Assembly: GCA_964451955.1 (NCBI GenBank)
Contig: CAYVKG010000027.1
Location: 1-50,563 of the forward strand
Length of the DNA: 50,563 bases
Direction of reading: 5' to 3'
From: JAPLNB01 sp964451955
Lineage (GTDB): Bacteria > Planctomycetota > Phycisphaerae > Tepidisphaerales > Tepidisphaeraceae
Position 1 is the stretch's first letter. Each line of letters starts with the position of its first letter. The translations under genes and the position numbers were made by a program. The notes beneath the pieces are model-generated. The model searched no databases. It was not told the origin of the DNA and saw nothing but the letters and a program-made list of their open reading frames with translations. Below are positions 24,165 to 34,600 of this stretch, piece after piece.

Positions 24165-25600
24165 GTCTCCTCCCCGGCCGTCCGGACGTCGCCGCCTCTG
24201 CGCCGGGTCCCTCCGGCCATGACCCAGCGGGCCTCGACGCCACTGACCCTCGCAACCTGTTTGGCCCTGATTGCCAATTCGGCTGTGCGTTCCCGTCGCC
24301 CCGGCAGCCCGGTGGCGGCTGCCAGGCCGCCCGCGGCCACGGTGTAGATGGGTGTCGGATGTCCATTTAGCAGGCTGTCACACATCCACAAAAGCACGAC
24401 AAGCGCCAGCGCCGCGGCCATCGCGACATCGGGGTGCCGCCAGTAGCGCACCGGATACCGCCGCATGAACAACATCACCGGCAGAAGGAAGACCAGCAGG
24501 AAGGATGCCAGGCCCACGACTCCCTTGGTCCCGAGCATGATGATCCACAGCGGGTCCACGCCTCGCGTCATGTTCTTTCCTTCCTCATCCACCGGGAAGA
24601 AATCCCAGCCCGTCCACCCAAACCACGGTCGCTCCAGCGCCTTGGCCGAGAAAAGGTCCTCCTGAATCAGCCTGGCCTCAAGCGACTGCACCCGATCAGG
24701 CGCGGCGAACCCCTCAACGGATGAGACGATTGCCTCTCGCGGAATAACCCCATACACGCGCACAACGATGTACGAGGGAATCATCGCTAACAAGAGCAGG
24801 ATCGCCCAGATTCGGCGCATGATCAGAATGATGACCAAGCCGACCACCATCAGCCCGATCGCGAATACCGCCTTGCACAAGATCGTCGTCACCGCCAACA
24901 TGACCAGCACCCAGAGCGACGGAATGCCCGCGACGGTGCGCATGGCCCCGCTGCGCCAGCCCGCCGCGCATACGATTGTTGCCGCCGCCATCCAGAACCC
25001 CACCATCAAACCATGCGCCATGAAGACCATCGGCCTATAGCTGCCGCCTCGAATGTGCTGGAGGAAGCTGTGCTGATGGAAGCCGTAAATCGCGTTGTGC
25101 ATCTGCGGGCTCAGGCGAATCTCCGCCAAGCAGCAGGGAATGTAGACGAGGCCGCCGATAGCAACACCGATTGCCAGTTCCTTCAGGGATTCCAGGTCGT
25201 TAAAACAGATGCGGCCGATCAAGTAGGGCAACCCCCAGGTTGTGATTAGCATCGAAGCGGCCGACAATCCGTCATACCATCCTCGGCCATTACTCAGCGA
25301 GGCAGCGACCGCAGACGCGAACAGAACCAAGATGGACGCGTCCCACCACCTCGGCCGAAAGCTAAGAAAGCGATGGGTGTCAAAACACAGGATGCCAATC
25401 AGAATCGGCAGCGTTACCGCGAGACTCTTGTCATAGGCAGGTATACCGGAGATCTTGAACAAGCCAGCCGGCACAACCGGCAGGAAGAGCCAACCCGCGA
25501 CTAGCGCCACAACGACAGCCCGCCGTGGTGGGAAGATCGCAAACAGTACCATGGTGATTGGGAACCACCCAAAAGTCGCCAATGGTACAAGGGGACTCAT
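24161..25600 (-). CDS. O-antigen polymerase/ligase-like membrane protein (Wzy/WaaL type)
   Basis: 479 residues with about ten to twelve membrane helices and a large soluble loop between later helices. The loop holds ALERPWFGWTGWDFFP, matching the PxxGxG-like loop of Wzy/WaaL proteins, plus basic residues before it (DRVQSLEARL). These proteins join repeat units or ligate the finished glycan in the periplasm. ATG 25600 is chosen over a GTG at 25612 because GAGG lies 7 nt before it. The C-terminal 50 residues are hydrophilic and Arg-rich. A 377-bp gap separates it from the upstream acyltransferase gene. Primary sequence does not decide between polymerase and ligase. Confidence 0.82.
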   Translation of the reverse strand: MSPLVPLATFGWFPITMVLFAIFPPRRAVVVALVAGWLFLPVVPAGLFKISGIPAYDKSLAVTLPILIGILCFDTHRFLSFRPRWWDASILVLFASAVAASLSNGRGWYDGLSAASMLITTWGLPYLIGRICFNDLESLKELAIGVAIGGLVYIPCCLAEIRLSPQMHNAIYGFHQHSFLQHIRGGSYRPMVFMAHGLMVGFWMAAATIVCAAGWRSGAMRTVAGIPSLWVLVMLAVTTILCKAVFAIGLMVVGLVIILIMRRIWAILLLLAMIPSYIVVRVYGVIPREAIVSSVEGFAAPDRVQSLEARLIQEDLFSAKALERPWFGWTGWDFFPVDEEGKNMTRGVDPLWIIMLGTKGVVGLASFLLVFLLPVMLFMRRYPVRYWRHPDVAMAAALALVVLLWMCDSLLNGHPTPIYTVAAGGLAAATGLPGRRERTAELAIRAKQVARVSGVEARWVMAGGTRRRGGDVRTAGEET

Positions 25601-25977
25601 ATCTTGCCTCACTCAATAAGCCGCATCCCGCTACTGCGATTTGTCTCCGGCATTAAGCAGTGGATGCCGTTCCGGGCCGGCATCCAGCGGCAACCTCATC
25701 GCTTCAACTGTGTTCCTCATTTCGTTCATCGGCTGTTCCCCGGTCCGACTCCTGATGACCGGCGTCTGCGGCTGGTCCGAGAACTGGGCTTTTCGCAGTC
25801 GCGATGGGTCTGCGCCGGCAGCATCTCACTTCGGGCCCTCGTTGTGCGGTCCCGGAAGGCACCAGGCATCAAGCTCAGTCCGGGTTGTCCGGGCACCCGC
25901 GCGTCCATACCGCCGGATCGCACCCCCGATTGGGGGATTGGCAGTTGCATCCCACCGTGGGGAAACGCAACTGATCT
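25601..25977. other. 377-bp gap inside block A with a perfect hairpin
   Basis: No gene is supported here; the open frames are Arg/Pro/Ser-rich shadows. It holds one perfect inverted repeat: GGATGCCG (25662-25669), 8-nt loop, CGGCATCC (25678-25685). No T-tract follows on either strand, so it is not a simple terminator. It lies 62 nt upstream of the Wzy-like start and may be an RNA element or processing site. Confidence 0.4.
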
Positions 25978-26823
25978 TCACAATTCCTCGTCCTGGCGGC
26001 GGGCAAATTCGCCAGGAGGCTCCCAGAGTTTCGTCGCCCCAACGCCAAACCCGGCATCGACATCGACCACGCGCCTGCGAAACCAACGACCACCACCAGC
26101 CTGTTCCGCGGGGGCTCCGAGCTTAATCAACTGCTCCAGGCTCTGGGCCGTCGCGGGTCCGAGAAAGGCAGACTCGTACTTCGCCAACTCGGAAATGGGC
26201 TGCAACCACCATTCCGACTTGCGAATCGCCTCTTCGACGTCCTCCGAGAACCGCTTCTTGATGAACTTGGCGGGGTTTCCGGCCACGATCGAAAACGGTT
26301 CGACGTCCCTGGTCACAACCGAACCGGCGCCAACGATTGCACCATCGCCGATCTTTCGACAGTTCGGCGTGATGACAGTCTGATGCCCAATCCACACATC
26401 ATGGCCAATCATCAGCGGGTTGTCCTCGACCGCCTCAATACTGTCCTGTTTCAGCATCCCGACAAGCTTGTTGAAGAAGAGCGGATGTTGAGAGAGTCGA
26501 TCTGTCGGGTGGTTCCGGCGGTAGATTCGCATGTAGCTGGAAACGGAACTGTAGTTGCCCACACGGCTCCCCGCCGGCAGGTAACCTGGCGTAAGGCACC
26601 CGCCATAGGTATATCGGCCAACCTCAACCCGGTGGTATTTCAGAAGGATATCGCGCAGCGTGAGGGAGAAGAACTCGCCTCCCTCCAGTTCCTTCGCCAA
26701 TCGCAGCACATACCGGCGCAACCGGCCGATTCGATATGCCTTCATCAGCGCGCCGCTGAATCTGCATCGCGAGGCAGCATCCCTGCTGGCAGCAAACGCC
26801 ACGTCAAAAACCGGCTCACTCAT
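25978..26823 (-). CDS. CatB/WcaF-type acyltransferase (left-handed beta-helix)
   Basis: 281 residues. The central part (about 75-210) has hexapeptide-repeat character: VGRYTYGGCLTPGYLPAGSR, VGNYSSVSSYMRIYRRNH, then PLMIGHDVWIGHQTVITPNC and IGDGAIVGAGSVVTRDVEPF followed by IVAGNPAKFIKKRF. These are hallmarks of xenobiotic/sugar O-acetyltransferases that use acetyl-CoA; a His in the NHPTDRLSQHPLFF stretch is the usual catalytic candidate. In this locus it most likely acetylates a sugar of the repeat unit. ATG 26823 has GGAGG 7 nt upstream; the longer frame to 26982 lies inside the flippase gene. It overlaps the flippase stop by 8 bp. The C-terminal 80 residues are outside the conserved domain. 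Confidence 0.88.
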   Translation of the reverse strand: MSEPVFDVAFAASRDAASRCRFSGALMKAYRIGRLRRYVLRLAKELEGGEFFSLTLRDILLKYHRVEVGRYTYGGCLTPGYLPAGSRVGNYSSVSSYMRIYRRNHPTDRLSQHPLFFNKLVGMLKQDSIEAVEDNPLMIGHDVWIGHQTVITPNCRKIGDGAIVGAGSVVTRDVEPFSIVAGNPAKFIKKRFSEDVEEAIRKSEWWLQPISELAKYESAFLGPATAQSLEQLIKLGAPAEQAGGGRWFRRRVVDVDAGFGVGATKLWEPPGEFARRQDEEL

Positions 26824-28420
26824 AATTGGCCTCCTCTCTTGATACCATGCCTGCGTCTTGCGTGCTGATTGGCGCTGCAGCCAACACACGCCGGCGCCGG
26901 AACTCAGCCCACTCCGTCCTCCATGCACTGGCTGGGCGCATTGCGTCGCGCAACTGCGGAGACGTTGCCACCATTGCCACAAGCAGACCGCACCACAACC
27001 CCACCAGCGACACCGCCACCGCCAAGAAACCCATGTTCGGGATCAACACCGTCAGACCGGCCGCCGAGGCCATCCCGATAGCGTACAGGACTCCAGGCCG
27101 CAAAACGTACCGGGTCGAGACTCCGTGTCGCCATCGCACGCAAAGCGCCGAGGCCGCCAATGCCAAGGTCTCGCCACCCAAGGCGGATATCGCGATCCAC
27201 TTTGCATCTGCTCCGAACACAGCAATGCCGATCGCCACCGGCATAGCCAGCATCCGAAAGACGTTGGCGATCAGCGAGACTCTCGAATCCCCTCGGGCCA
27301 AAGCGGCCACCGTAGGCCCGATGCGCATCAGGCGGACTGTCTGCATCGCTCCCAGCCAGGAGAGGTAGAGTGCCGCACCGGCATACTTGCTCCCGTACAA
27401 GATTGTGATCATGAGCGGACCGGCGACAATCATGCCCATGCCCATCGCGGTGCTCAGGGCCCCCAGCGCCTGCTGGGCAAGCGAGTAAAGCCGCCGAAAT
27501 CTCTCCTCATCGTCCCGGGCATTCGCCAGCATTGGCAGGGATAATGATGCGCAGACCTTGGTGAACACCGTCGTCGGGATCATGGCAATCGTGAAAGCCA
27601 CCGAGTAGACACCCAGTACGTCCATGGTATAGCCGGTGCCGATAATCAGCTGGTCGCCCTGAAATATGCCGAAGATCAGAAGACCATTGATCAGCAGAGG
27701 CCAACCGAAATGCGCCAGGCGCCGGGCCATCTCTCTATCCCAAACGCATCGGTATCGGCGCTCGCTAAAATAGTGAGTCAACGCCATATTCAGTCCTGCG
27801 TCGATCACCATCATCCAAAGCAGGGCCCAATAGCTCCTGAGCCAGTATGCGAGCGGCCATATCAGAAGCGTTGCCGTCACTGCAGAGCAGACCTGCGCCC
27901 ACACGACCGGTCCGAATCGCATTTGGCGCTGCAATCGGACGGGGTCTTGGTGGATAAATCCACGCAAGAGGGGCACCAATGCCAGACACCGGAATGCAGC
28001 AACAGCATCCGGCCTCTTGAACATCCACGCGATGACATCGGCCCCCGCGAAGATCAATGCCGCCATGATCAGTCCGCGGACAACCGCCAGCAGCTGGCTT
28101 GTTCCCTGGAGGCGATGTGATTCGTTTTCGTTGCATTGCACCAGCAGTTTGTCCGCCCCCAACTCACTGATCATCTCCAGCAAGGCCACGGTCATGGCAA
28201 ACGTCGCAGCCACACCGAAGTCGGCCGGCATCAGCAATCGAGCGGCGACAATGCTACGGATAAAGCGTAGCGCCGTGCCGACCATTTCACCCACAGCCAG
28301 CAGACCCCCGCCCTTGAGCATCTGCCTCTTAATGCCCTTGCGCTGCGGCCGGTCGGTCTGGGCCTCTGGTGTCGTGTGATCTTTAGGCCCGTCAGGGGAA
28401 TTGGCCACACCTGGTTTCAT
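26816..28420 (-). CDS. Wzx-type oligosaccharide flippase
   Basis: 534 residues with about twelve to fourteen membrane helices, a polysaccharide transporter (PST/MOP superfamily) protein. It should flip the undecaprenyl-linked repeat unit from the inner to the outer face of the cytoplasmic membrane. The first helix region (GGGLLAVGEMVGTALRFIRS) and the following ARLLMPADFGVAATFAMTVA are typical. Later helices alternate with short charged loops (AAGLTVLIPNMGFLAVAVSL near the end). A hydrophilic leader of about 35 residues precedes helix 1. ATG 28420 is preferred; the frame is open to 28531 without a good start, and ATG 28321 is an alternative that drops the leader. It is the first gene of block A, behind a 482-bp gap. 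Confidence 0.9.
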   Translation of the reverse strand: MKPGVANSPDGPKDHTTPEAQTDRPQRKGIKRQMLKGGGLLAVGEMVGTALRFIRSIVAARLLMPADFGVAATFAMTVALLEMISELGADKLLVQCNENESHRLQGTSQLLAVVRGLIMAALIFAGADVIAWMFKRPDAVAAFRCLALVPLLRGFIHQDPVRLQRQMRFGPVVWAQVCSAVTATLLIWPLAYWLRSYWALLWMMVIDAGLNMALTHYFSERRYRCVWDREMARRLAHFGWPLLINGLLIFGIFQGDQLIIGTGYTMDVLGVYSVAFTIAMIPTTVFTKVCASLSLPMLANARDDEERFRRLYSLAQQALGALSTAMGMGMIVAGPLMITILYGSKYAGAALYLSWLGAMQTVRLMRIGPTVAALARGDSRVSLIANVFRMLAMPVAIGIAVFGADAKWIAISALGGETLALAASALCVRWRHGVSTRYVLRPGVLYAIGMASAAGLTVLIPNMGFLAVAVSLVGLWCGLLVAMVATSPQLRDAMRPASAWRTEWAEFRRRRVLAAAPISTQDAGMVSREEANYE

Positions 28421-28902
28421 CGGCGGCACCCCAGTTCCAGCGCAGTCCGGATCTGCTTGACGGCCATCGTACCGCTTGTGGTGTTCATCTGGAACGCCCA
28501 AGGTGCTGCACGCACAATTTGATCCCTGCATGTTGGCCCATCTCTTCCGATGTCGCGGCTCTGCCCCCGCCTTCGGCGATGATAGGCACGTGGCACGACC
28601 GGAATGTTATGTCCGATCAAAAGGCTTCTCCAGACGTCGGCACGCTCTGGGCAAACTCATCCGTCTTCTCAAACACGCCAACGAAAGAGCCTGCAACCAC
28701 CGCACGCCACGCGCAAATCCGCCGGTATGAAGATTATCGAGCGAAAATCAGCCGACGTTTAGCAAATGCCTCGACGCAGCATCCGCTCCGGCCATGCAGA
28801 CACCGGCCCTCCCCAGCCGGGCATCTCCATCCACCCTGTGGTCCCGCCGCAACCTGTTCGCGCACCAACGCTGGCAAATCCGTCCCCGGCACCATGCAAT
28901 AG
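28421..28902. other. 482-bp gap upstream of block A
   Basis: It lies between the stop of the FG-GAP gene and the flippase start, both on the minus strand. The promoter for the long block A should be here, but I cannot point to a convincing -35/-10 pair or sigma-54 site. Open frames in it are Arg/Pro-rich shadows. No terminator hairpin with T-tract is visible after the FG-GAP gene. Confidence 0.35.
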
Positions 28903-31293
28903 TCACTGGCTGGCCGCCAAATACATACCCGCCCGGCTTCGCTTGCCGAACGGCCAGAAACTCCCGCGGTCCGCAAAGGTCTCCCCGTCAATCGCCAGCA
29001 TCAGCGTGGAGTAACTGCTTGTCGGCACAACAAGTATGTCGTCTTTCGCATCCCCATCCACGTCCACCGCTGCCACCGACAGACCCCCGCGATACGTCTC
29101 CTCGTACAACGGGTCACTCCTTATCCCGGCGTTCTGTGACGACCGGAACACACGCACCCGGGGCAGAAGACCGGCAATAGGCAAAGGGCTGACAATTAGA
29201 TCATCCTTGCCGTCTCCATCCAGGTCGCCTGCCGCCAGATTCACCCCGCCGTTATATGCCGCGTAATCATAGGGATACACCGTTCGAATCTTCTTAAAGC
29301 TCACTCCGTCGAACACCTTCACGACCGTCGTGGCGCCAGGCCCCGGCGCTGTCACTATATCCGCAAAACCATCGCCATTCATATCCCCGGCCGCCACGAT
29401 CACTCCTGCCTTGAAGCGGCTTCCATACGCGTTGAAACGCTTCAGCAGTTTCCCTTTTCGGTCAAATACTCGTACCTCGCCGAGTATCCCCGGGCCGGGC
29501 CCGGCAATAATCTCCGCCTTGCCATCCCCATTTACATCCCCCGCGGCCACCAACACGCCCCCGGTGTAGTTCTTGGCATAGGCGTCGAACCGGCGCAACA
29601 ACGCGCCGGTCAACCCGTCATAAACGAAAACGGTCGGCGCAACACCCACCGCAGGCGTCACAATAACATCGGGGACAAGATCCCCATTCACGTCGCCCGT
29701 CGCCACCCGAAGGCCACCTTTGAACTTACGGCCGTATGGCTGAACCGTGAATCTCACTGCATGCGACGCCAACGAGAACGCGCGAACCGTACCTCCTTCG
29801 CTGCTGCCGAATGCAATCACACCCACATCAGGATCCCGAATCGTCAGGGATGTCGACGTAATCGCCGACAACGATGGGCCACCCGTAACGTTGCTCAAGG
29901 TCACGCGAATCGTCTCCGCCTTCTCCAGCAACGCATCATGAGTAATGGCGATCTCGATGAATCCGGTGGTCTGACCGGACGCAAACGTGAGCGTGCCAGA
30001 CACCGGAGCATAATCGTCCCCCGGCGTCGCCGTTCCGCCCCCGGTCGCGTAGTCAACCGTCGCCACGCCCCAACTGCCACCGGTGCGGCTCACCGCTACT
30101 TTGAGGATGCCGACCGACTCATCAACAACGCTCTTGCCGCTCGAAAACCCGATGATGCCGGCGGGCCCGGGAACCAGCGACGCGTCGACGCGGATATTGT
30201 CCATCACAAAAGCAATCCCGGCCGCATAATGCGCGAACTGGTCTTGCTCGAGGTGTATCCCGACCGAGCGGACATCGTCAAACTCACGATATTCCCAGTT
30301 CGCACCGAGAGCGTCAAAGTCCAGGTAACCCCAGTCCTGCGGGCTTGCCACGGCCGTCGGGTCAAACTGCGCCCACCGAGTCTCCGTCGGCACAACGCTA
30401 TTCACTTTGCCAAATTCCATGTCCACGCCGTTTGGCCCATTCCGGTCGATGGTCGCCTCCGACGCGTAGAACGCGTCCCCATTCTGGACCACCCAACGCG
30501 CCGTGAGGTTCCGCCAATGTCGCGTTACGTCAACCGACAATAGGCTGCTCGAGTCCAGCAATACATGGGATGCAGCATTGCCCGCGTTTAAGAAGTCCTC
30601 CTTCTTCCACAAGAGTATCGCACGGAACGCCGACAGGTCGTCGGGGCCTTTCGTGGGCAAGGGCAGTGTCTCAGAGCCGTACGGGAATACCGCGATATCG
30701 CTGTACTTGTCGTCGGGCACAACATCATACTCACCGCGAACCACGTCATGCGGATATCGCGAATCGGGCGCCAAATGCGGATTCGCGCCCTCAGCTCCTT
30801 CGACCGTTACCTGATCCACTCCCAAACGGTAGGTCTTGCCTGTTTTCCAGTCCGTCCAGGTCGGTTTGTAGTTCGCATTCCACACAACCATTCCCCCATA
30901 GAATTTCGCGCTTGGGCGATCCGTCAGGTAACCCCAGTTGGCCATGCCGCTGTCCGGTCCCGGGGGATTCAGTTGATCCTCCATGCTGAACGACCAATAG
31001 AGCACTTCATCGTCCGTAATGTCACCATCCCCGTCCAGATCAATGTCCTCGATTCGACGACCGTCGTGACCCTGGAGGTGTCTGTTCCCGTATTCTTGCT
31101 TGCCCGCTTCGCTGCGAACATAGTCGCCCCACCAGTGAACTACCGTTGTGGGATCGGAAACCCCGACTTCGCTGAGCAGAATCCGCGACTCCAGCGGCTG
31201 CAGCACGCAACTTGCGCTGCCAATGGCGCGCCGACGAGGCCGCCTCGGTAAATTGCCAAGCGAATCGCCGCTGATTCCATGAATTTGTGACAT
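28903..31293 (-). CDS. large exported Calx-beta/FG-GAP repeat protein with planctomycete LExRxLLS motif
   Basis: 796 residues from ATG 31293 (GGAG 11 nt upstream; the frame continues to a TTG at 31344). The N-terminus is basic and holds LQPLESRILLS (about 31-41), the motif at the head of many planctomycete extracellular proteins, without a classical hydrophobic signal peptide. Then come an unidentified beta-rich domain of about 340 residues with a Ca-binding-like loop (DLDGDGDITDDEV, near residue 87), one Calx-beta domain (about 380-488; DYATGGGTATPGDDYAPVSG), and FG-GAP/VCBS-type propeller repeats to the end (GDVNGDGKAEIIAGPGPG, GDMNGDGFADIVTAPGPG, GDLDGDGKDDLIVSPLP). Likely a Ca-binding surface or matrix protein. 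No PEP-CTERM tail is seen. It is divergent from the putative glycoside hydrolase. Confidence 0.82.
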   Translation of the reverse strand: MSQIHGISGDSLGNLPRRPRRRAIGSASCVLQPLESRILLSEVGVSDPTTVVHWWGDYVRSEAGKQEYGNRHLQGHDGRRIEDIDLDGDGDITDDEVLYWSFSMEDQLNPPGPDSGMANWGYLTDRPSAKFYGGMVVWNANYKPTWTDWKTGKTYRLGVDQVTVEGAEGANPHLAPDSRYPHDVVRGEYDVVPDDKYSDIAVFPYGSETLPLPTKGPDDLSAFRAILLWKKEDFLNAGNAASHVLLDSSSLLSVDVTRHWRNLTARWVVQNGDAFYASEATIDRNGPNGVDMEFGKVNSVVPTETRWAQFDPTAVASPQDWGYLDFDALGANWEYREFDDVRSVGIHLEQDQFAHYAAGIAFVMDNIRVDASLVPGPAGIIGFSSGKSVVDESVGILKVAVSRTGGSWGVATVDYATGGGTATPGDDYAPVSGTLTFASGQTTGFIEIAITHDALLEKAETIRVTLSNVTGGPSLSAITSTSLTIRDPDVGVIAFGSSEGGTVRAFSLASHAVRFTVQPYGRKFKGGLRVATGDVNGDLVPDVIVTPAVGVAPTVFVYDGLTGALLRRFDAYAKNYTGGVLVAAGDVNGDGKAEIIAGPGPGILGEVRVFDRKGKLLKRFNAYGSRFKAGVIVAAGDMNGDGFADIVTAPGPGATTVVKVFDGVSFKKIRTVYPYDYAAYNGGVNLAAGDLDGDGKDDLIVSPLPIAGLLPRVRVFRSSQNAGIRSDPLYEETYRGGLSVAAVDVDGDAKDDILVVPTSSYSTLMLAIDGETFADRGSFWPFGKRSRAGMYLAASQ

Positions 31294-31685
31294 CGCTAAC
31301 AGTGCTCCGATATTCCGCCTCCAGCGACACCGCCTCTTCCGCAATTCCGATGATGAATCTCCGCTGTATTCTACGGGTCAATTCGCGCGGAGGCCAGTTA
31401 TAGACTCAGTATCCTGAGTCCGATATCCCCAGGAAACCCCAACTAACTCACATCATTGCCTGTCCGGCGGCGCTCAAAGCAGACAGCCTCGGGCTCACCA
31501 AGTCGTTCACACACGACCGCGAGACTCCAGCATATTCCGCACAAGCGATTTCTTCGGGTCAGTAGACCTGCCTTGAAGAATATCGGCCTTTGTTTCGACT
31601 CAGTGTCTTGTGGTCCCGCGTCGATTTGTATAGAAGGCTAATTTGGGAGATCGGGGCAGACTGGACAGTTTGGAGGCGACTGAAA
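31294..31685. promoter_or_regulatory. divergent promoter region between two exported giants, with an 18-bp palindrome
   Basis: A perfect inverted repeat, GACTCAG-TATC-CTGAGTC (31403-31420), abuts a minus-strand TATAAC (31402-31397), a possible -10 for the FG-GAP gene. The palindrome would fill the spacer between -35 and -10, a good place for an operator. On the plus strand GGAGG lies 9 nt before ATG 31686. No other gene is seen in these 392 bp. Confidence 0.4.
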
Positions 31686-34600
31686 ATGCTCGGGCTTCTG
31701 AATCGCATATGCCGTTCGTTACCGCGCCGAACCGCCGACGTGCCCCATAACTCGACCATCGAACGCCTTGAAGACAGACGCTTGCTTAGCGATATTCCAG
31801 AAATTGGCGTCAATCTCGACTGGTCCCAGTATTTCACCCCCGCCTGGACCTTTACCGACGTCTTTCAGTCCTCCAGTTTGTGGTATTCCCATGCATACGA
31901 CACGGTGACCGGCGTCCGGAACTGGTCGGGAGGCGGAGAGGTTCATACCGATTCTCATGGATGGCCCACCAGCCTTAACGAATGGACTAATTCAGATGGT
32001 CACCTGATGCGACAACAGCTTGGCACGCTGATGTTCCGGGACATCGACGACAAGTACCCCGCAGGCATTTACCGCGCCGAATGGGAAGGCACCGGAACAG
32101 TGAAGTTCGGCTTTGCCGCCACTACCATCGAGGAAGGCATCACCCCCGATGGCAGGAACTATGCACTACTTAGTGTAGTCCCGCAAAATAATGGTATATG
32201 GCTCCGCATTGAAACCCTCGATCCCGCAGACCCGATTCGCGACATCCACCTCTGGATGCCTGACTATAACGGCCAGTCATTCGCCGGAAAGGTCTGGACT
32301 CCGGGCGCAGACTTCTCGCCCTTCCATCCCCTCTTCCTCGAACGGCTCCAACCCTTCAAGGCAATCAGATTCATGGACTGGACCTCAACCAATTTCAACA
32401 ACCTGAGAGTCTGGTCCGATCGCAGAACCCCACAGGATGCACGGCAAGCCTTCGACGACGGCAAGGGCGTTGCCTATGAGTACCTGATCGAACTGGCCAA
32501 CGAGCTTGACGCCGATGTCTGGATCAATATGCCGCACATGGCCGACGATGATTATGTCCGCAACTACGCAACCCTCGTGCGCGATCATCTGGAGCCCGGA
32601 CGCAAGATCTACATCGAGTGGAGCAACGAGGTTTGGAACACCATCTTCCCCGTGCAATCCTGGGTCACCGACCAGCTGGCTCTTCCCGAAAACGCCGGCA
32701 TGAGCCGCTTCGCCTTCGTGGCCCGGGAGATAAAGCGTGACTTCGACATCTGGTCCGACGTCTTCTCCGGCCAGGAGCATCGCATGGTCCGCGTACTCGC
32801 GGGACAAGCGGCAGATAAAGGAATCGTCGCCAACACGGCCAAGTACCTCGACGGCACCTTTGATGCCATCTCCGCCGCTGGGTACATATACCCAGACCCC
32901 AAAGTCGCTGCGACATTTGACGCCTCGACGACTCCAGAGCAGGTTATTCGGGAAATCATGGCGTACATCCCTGTGCGTCTTGCATGGTGGAGCAACCACA
33001 AAGCACTTGCGGATCAGTACTCGGCTCAACTCGGTCGCCACATCGCTTTCGTAGCCTATGAAGGAGGGCAACACCTCAAGGCTGCCGCCTCCGCCCCGTA
33101 CGCAAACGCCTATGCCGCTGCCCAATCGCATCCACTCATGTATCAGGCCTACCAACAGATTCTCGCGGGATTCAAAGACCTCGGCGGCGAACTCTTCATG
33201 CACTACGCCAACGTCAGTCTGCAGAAGCCCACCAGTTCATGGGGCGCGTTGGCCTATCAGGACCAGCCCATTTCCGAAGCACCCAAGTACCAGGCACTCT
33301 TGGACGCCATCTCCGGCGCCATCTACTACGACCCTCCCGTCGCCAACGCGTCAGGCCCGTACACTGTTCTGGAAGGCGCATCGCTCGAACTCGCCGCCTT
33401 CAGCTCGACCGGCCACAACCTCCTCTATGCCTGGGACCTTGATGGCGACGGCATCTTCGGCGAAACAGGCACTGCTGCTCAGAACGGCGACGAAACCGGC
33501 GCCACCCCCCTTTTCCGCACCAACGGACTCAATGGCCCGGACCACAGAACTGTCTACCTGCGTGTGACCGACGCGTTCGGGCGAATCGCCACCACTTCCA
33601 GTCCGATCACCATCAATGACGTGCCTCCCACGCTCTCGATCACCGGAGCCAACACGCGCGTGGCCGGTCTCCCCTACACACTCAACCTTTCCGCCTCAGA
33701 CCCCGGCCCCGACCCCGTCCTGTCATGGATCATCGACTGGGGTGATGGGTCCGCCCCCCAAACCATCTCCGGAAACCCCTCCCTCGCCACCTACACCTAC
33801 ACCGCTCCGGGCTCATTCACCCCGGCCGCACAGGCCGTCAACCGCGACGGCACGTTCCGAACCACCAAGTCCACGCCCGTGGTCGTCTCCGCCAACCCCG
33901 GCGGCCCCTATGCCGTCGCCGAGGGCGGTTCCGTCACCCTCAGCCCCATCGTTGCCCAAACCGCCGGCTACTCCTATGCCTGGGACCTCGATGGCGACGG
34001 CGTCTTCGGTGAAACAGGCGCCAGCGCCCTCCACGGCAACGAGATCGGACACAACCCCCTCTTTCTCGCCAACGGCCTCGATGGCCCCAGTACCCACCCC
34101 ATCCTCCTGCGCATCACCGACACGCTCGGCCAGTCCTACGATGCAATCGCCTCCGTCAATATCGCCGACACCGCACCCACGCTCTCGATCACCGGAGCCA
34201 ACATCCGCGTGGCCGGTCTCCCCTACACACTCAACCTTTCCGCCTCAGACCCCGGCCCCGACCCCGTCCTGTCATGGATCATCGACTGGGGTGATGGGTC
34301 CGCCCCCCAAACCATCTCCGGAAACCCCTCCCTCGCCACCTACACCTACACCGCTCCGGGCTCATTCACCCCGGCCGCACAGGCCGTCAACCGCGACGGC
34401 ACGTTCCGAACCACCAAGTCCACGCCCGTGGTCGTCTCCGCCAACCCCGGCGGCCCCTATGCCGTCGCCGAGGGCGGTTCCGTCACCCTCAGCCCCATCG
34501 TTGCCCAAACCGCCGGCTACTCCTATGCCTGGGACCTCGATGGCGACGGCGTCTTCGGTGAAACAGGCGCCAGCGCCCTCCACGGCAACGAGATCGGACA

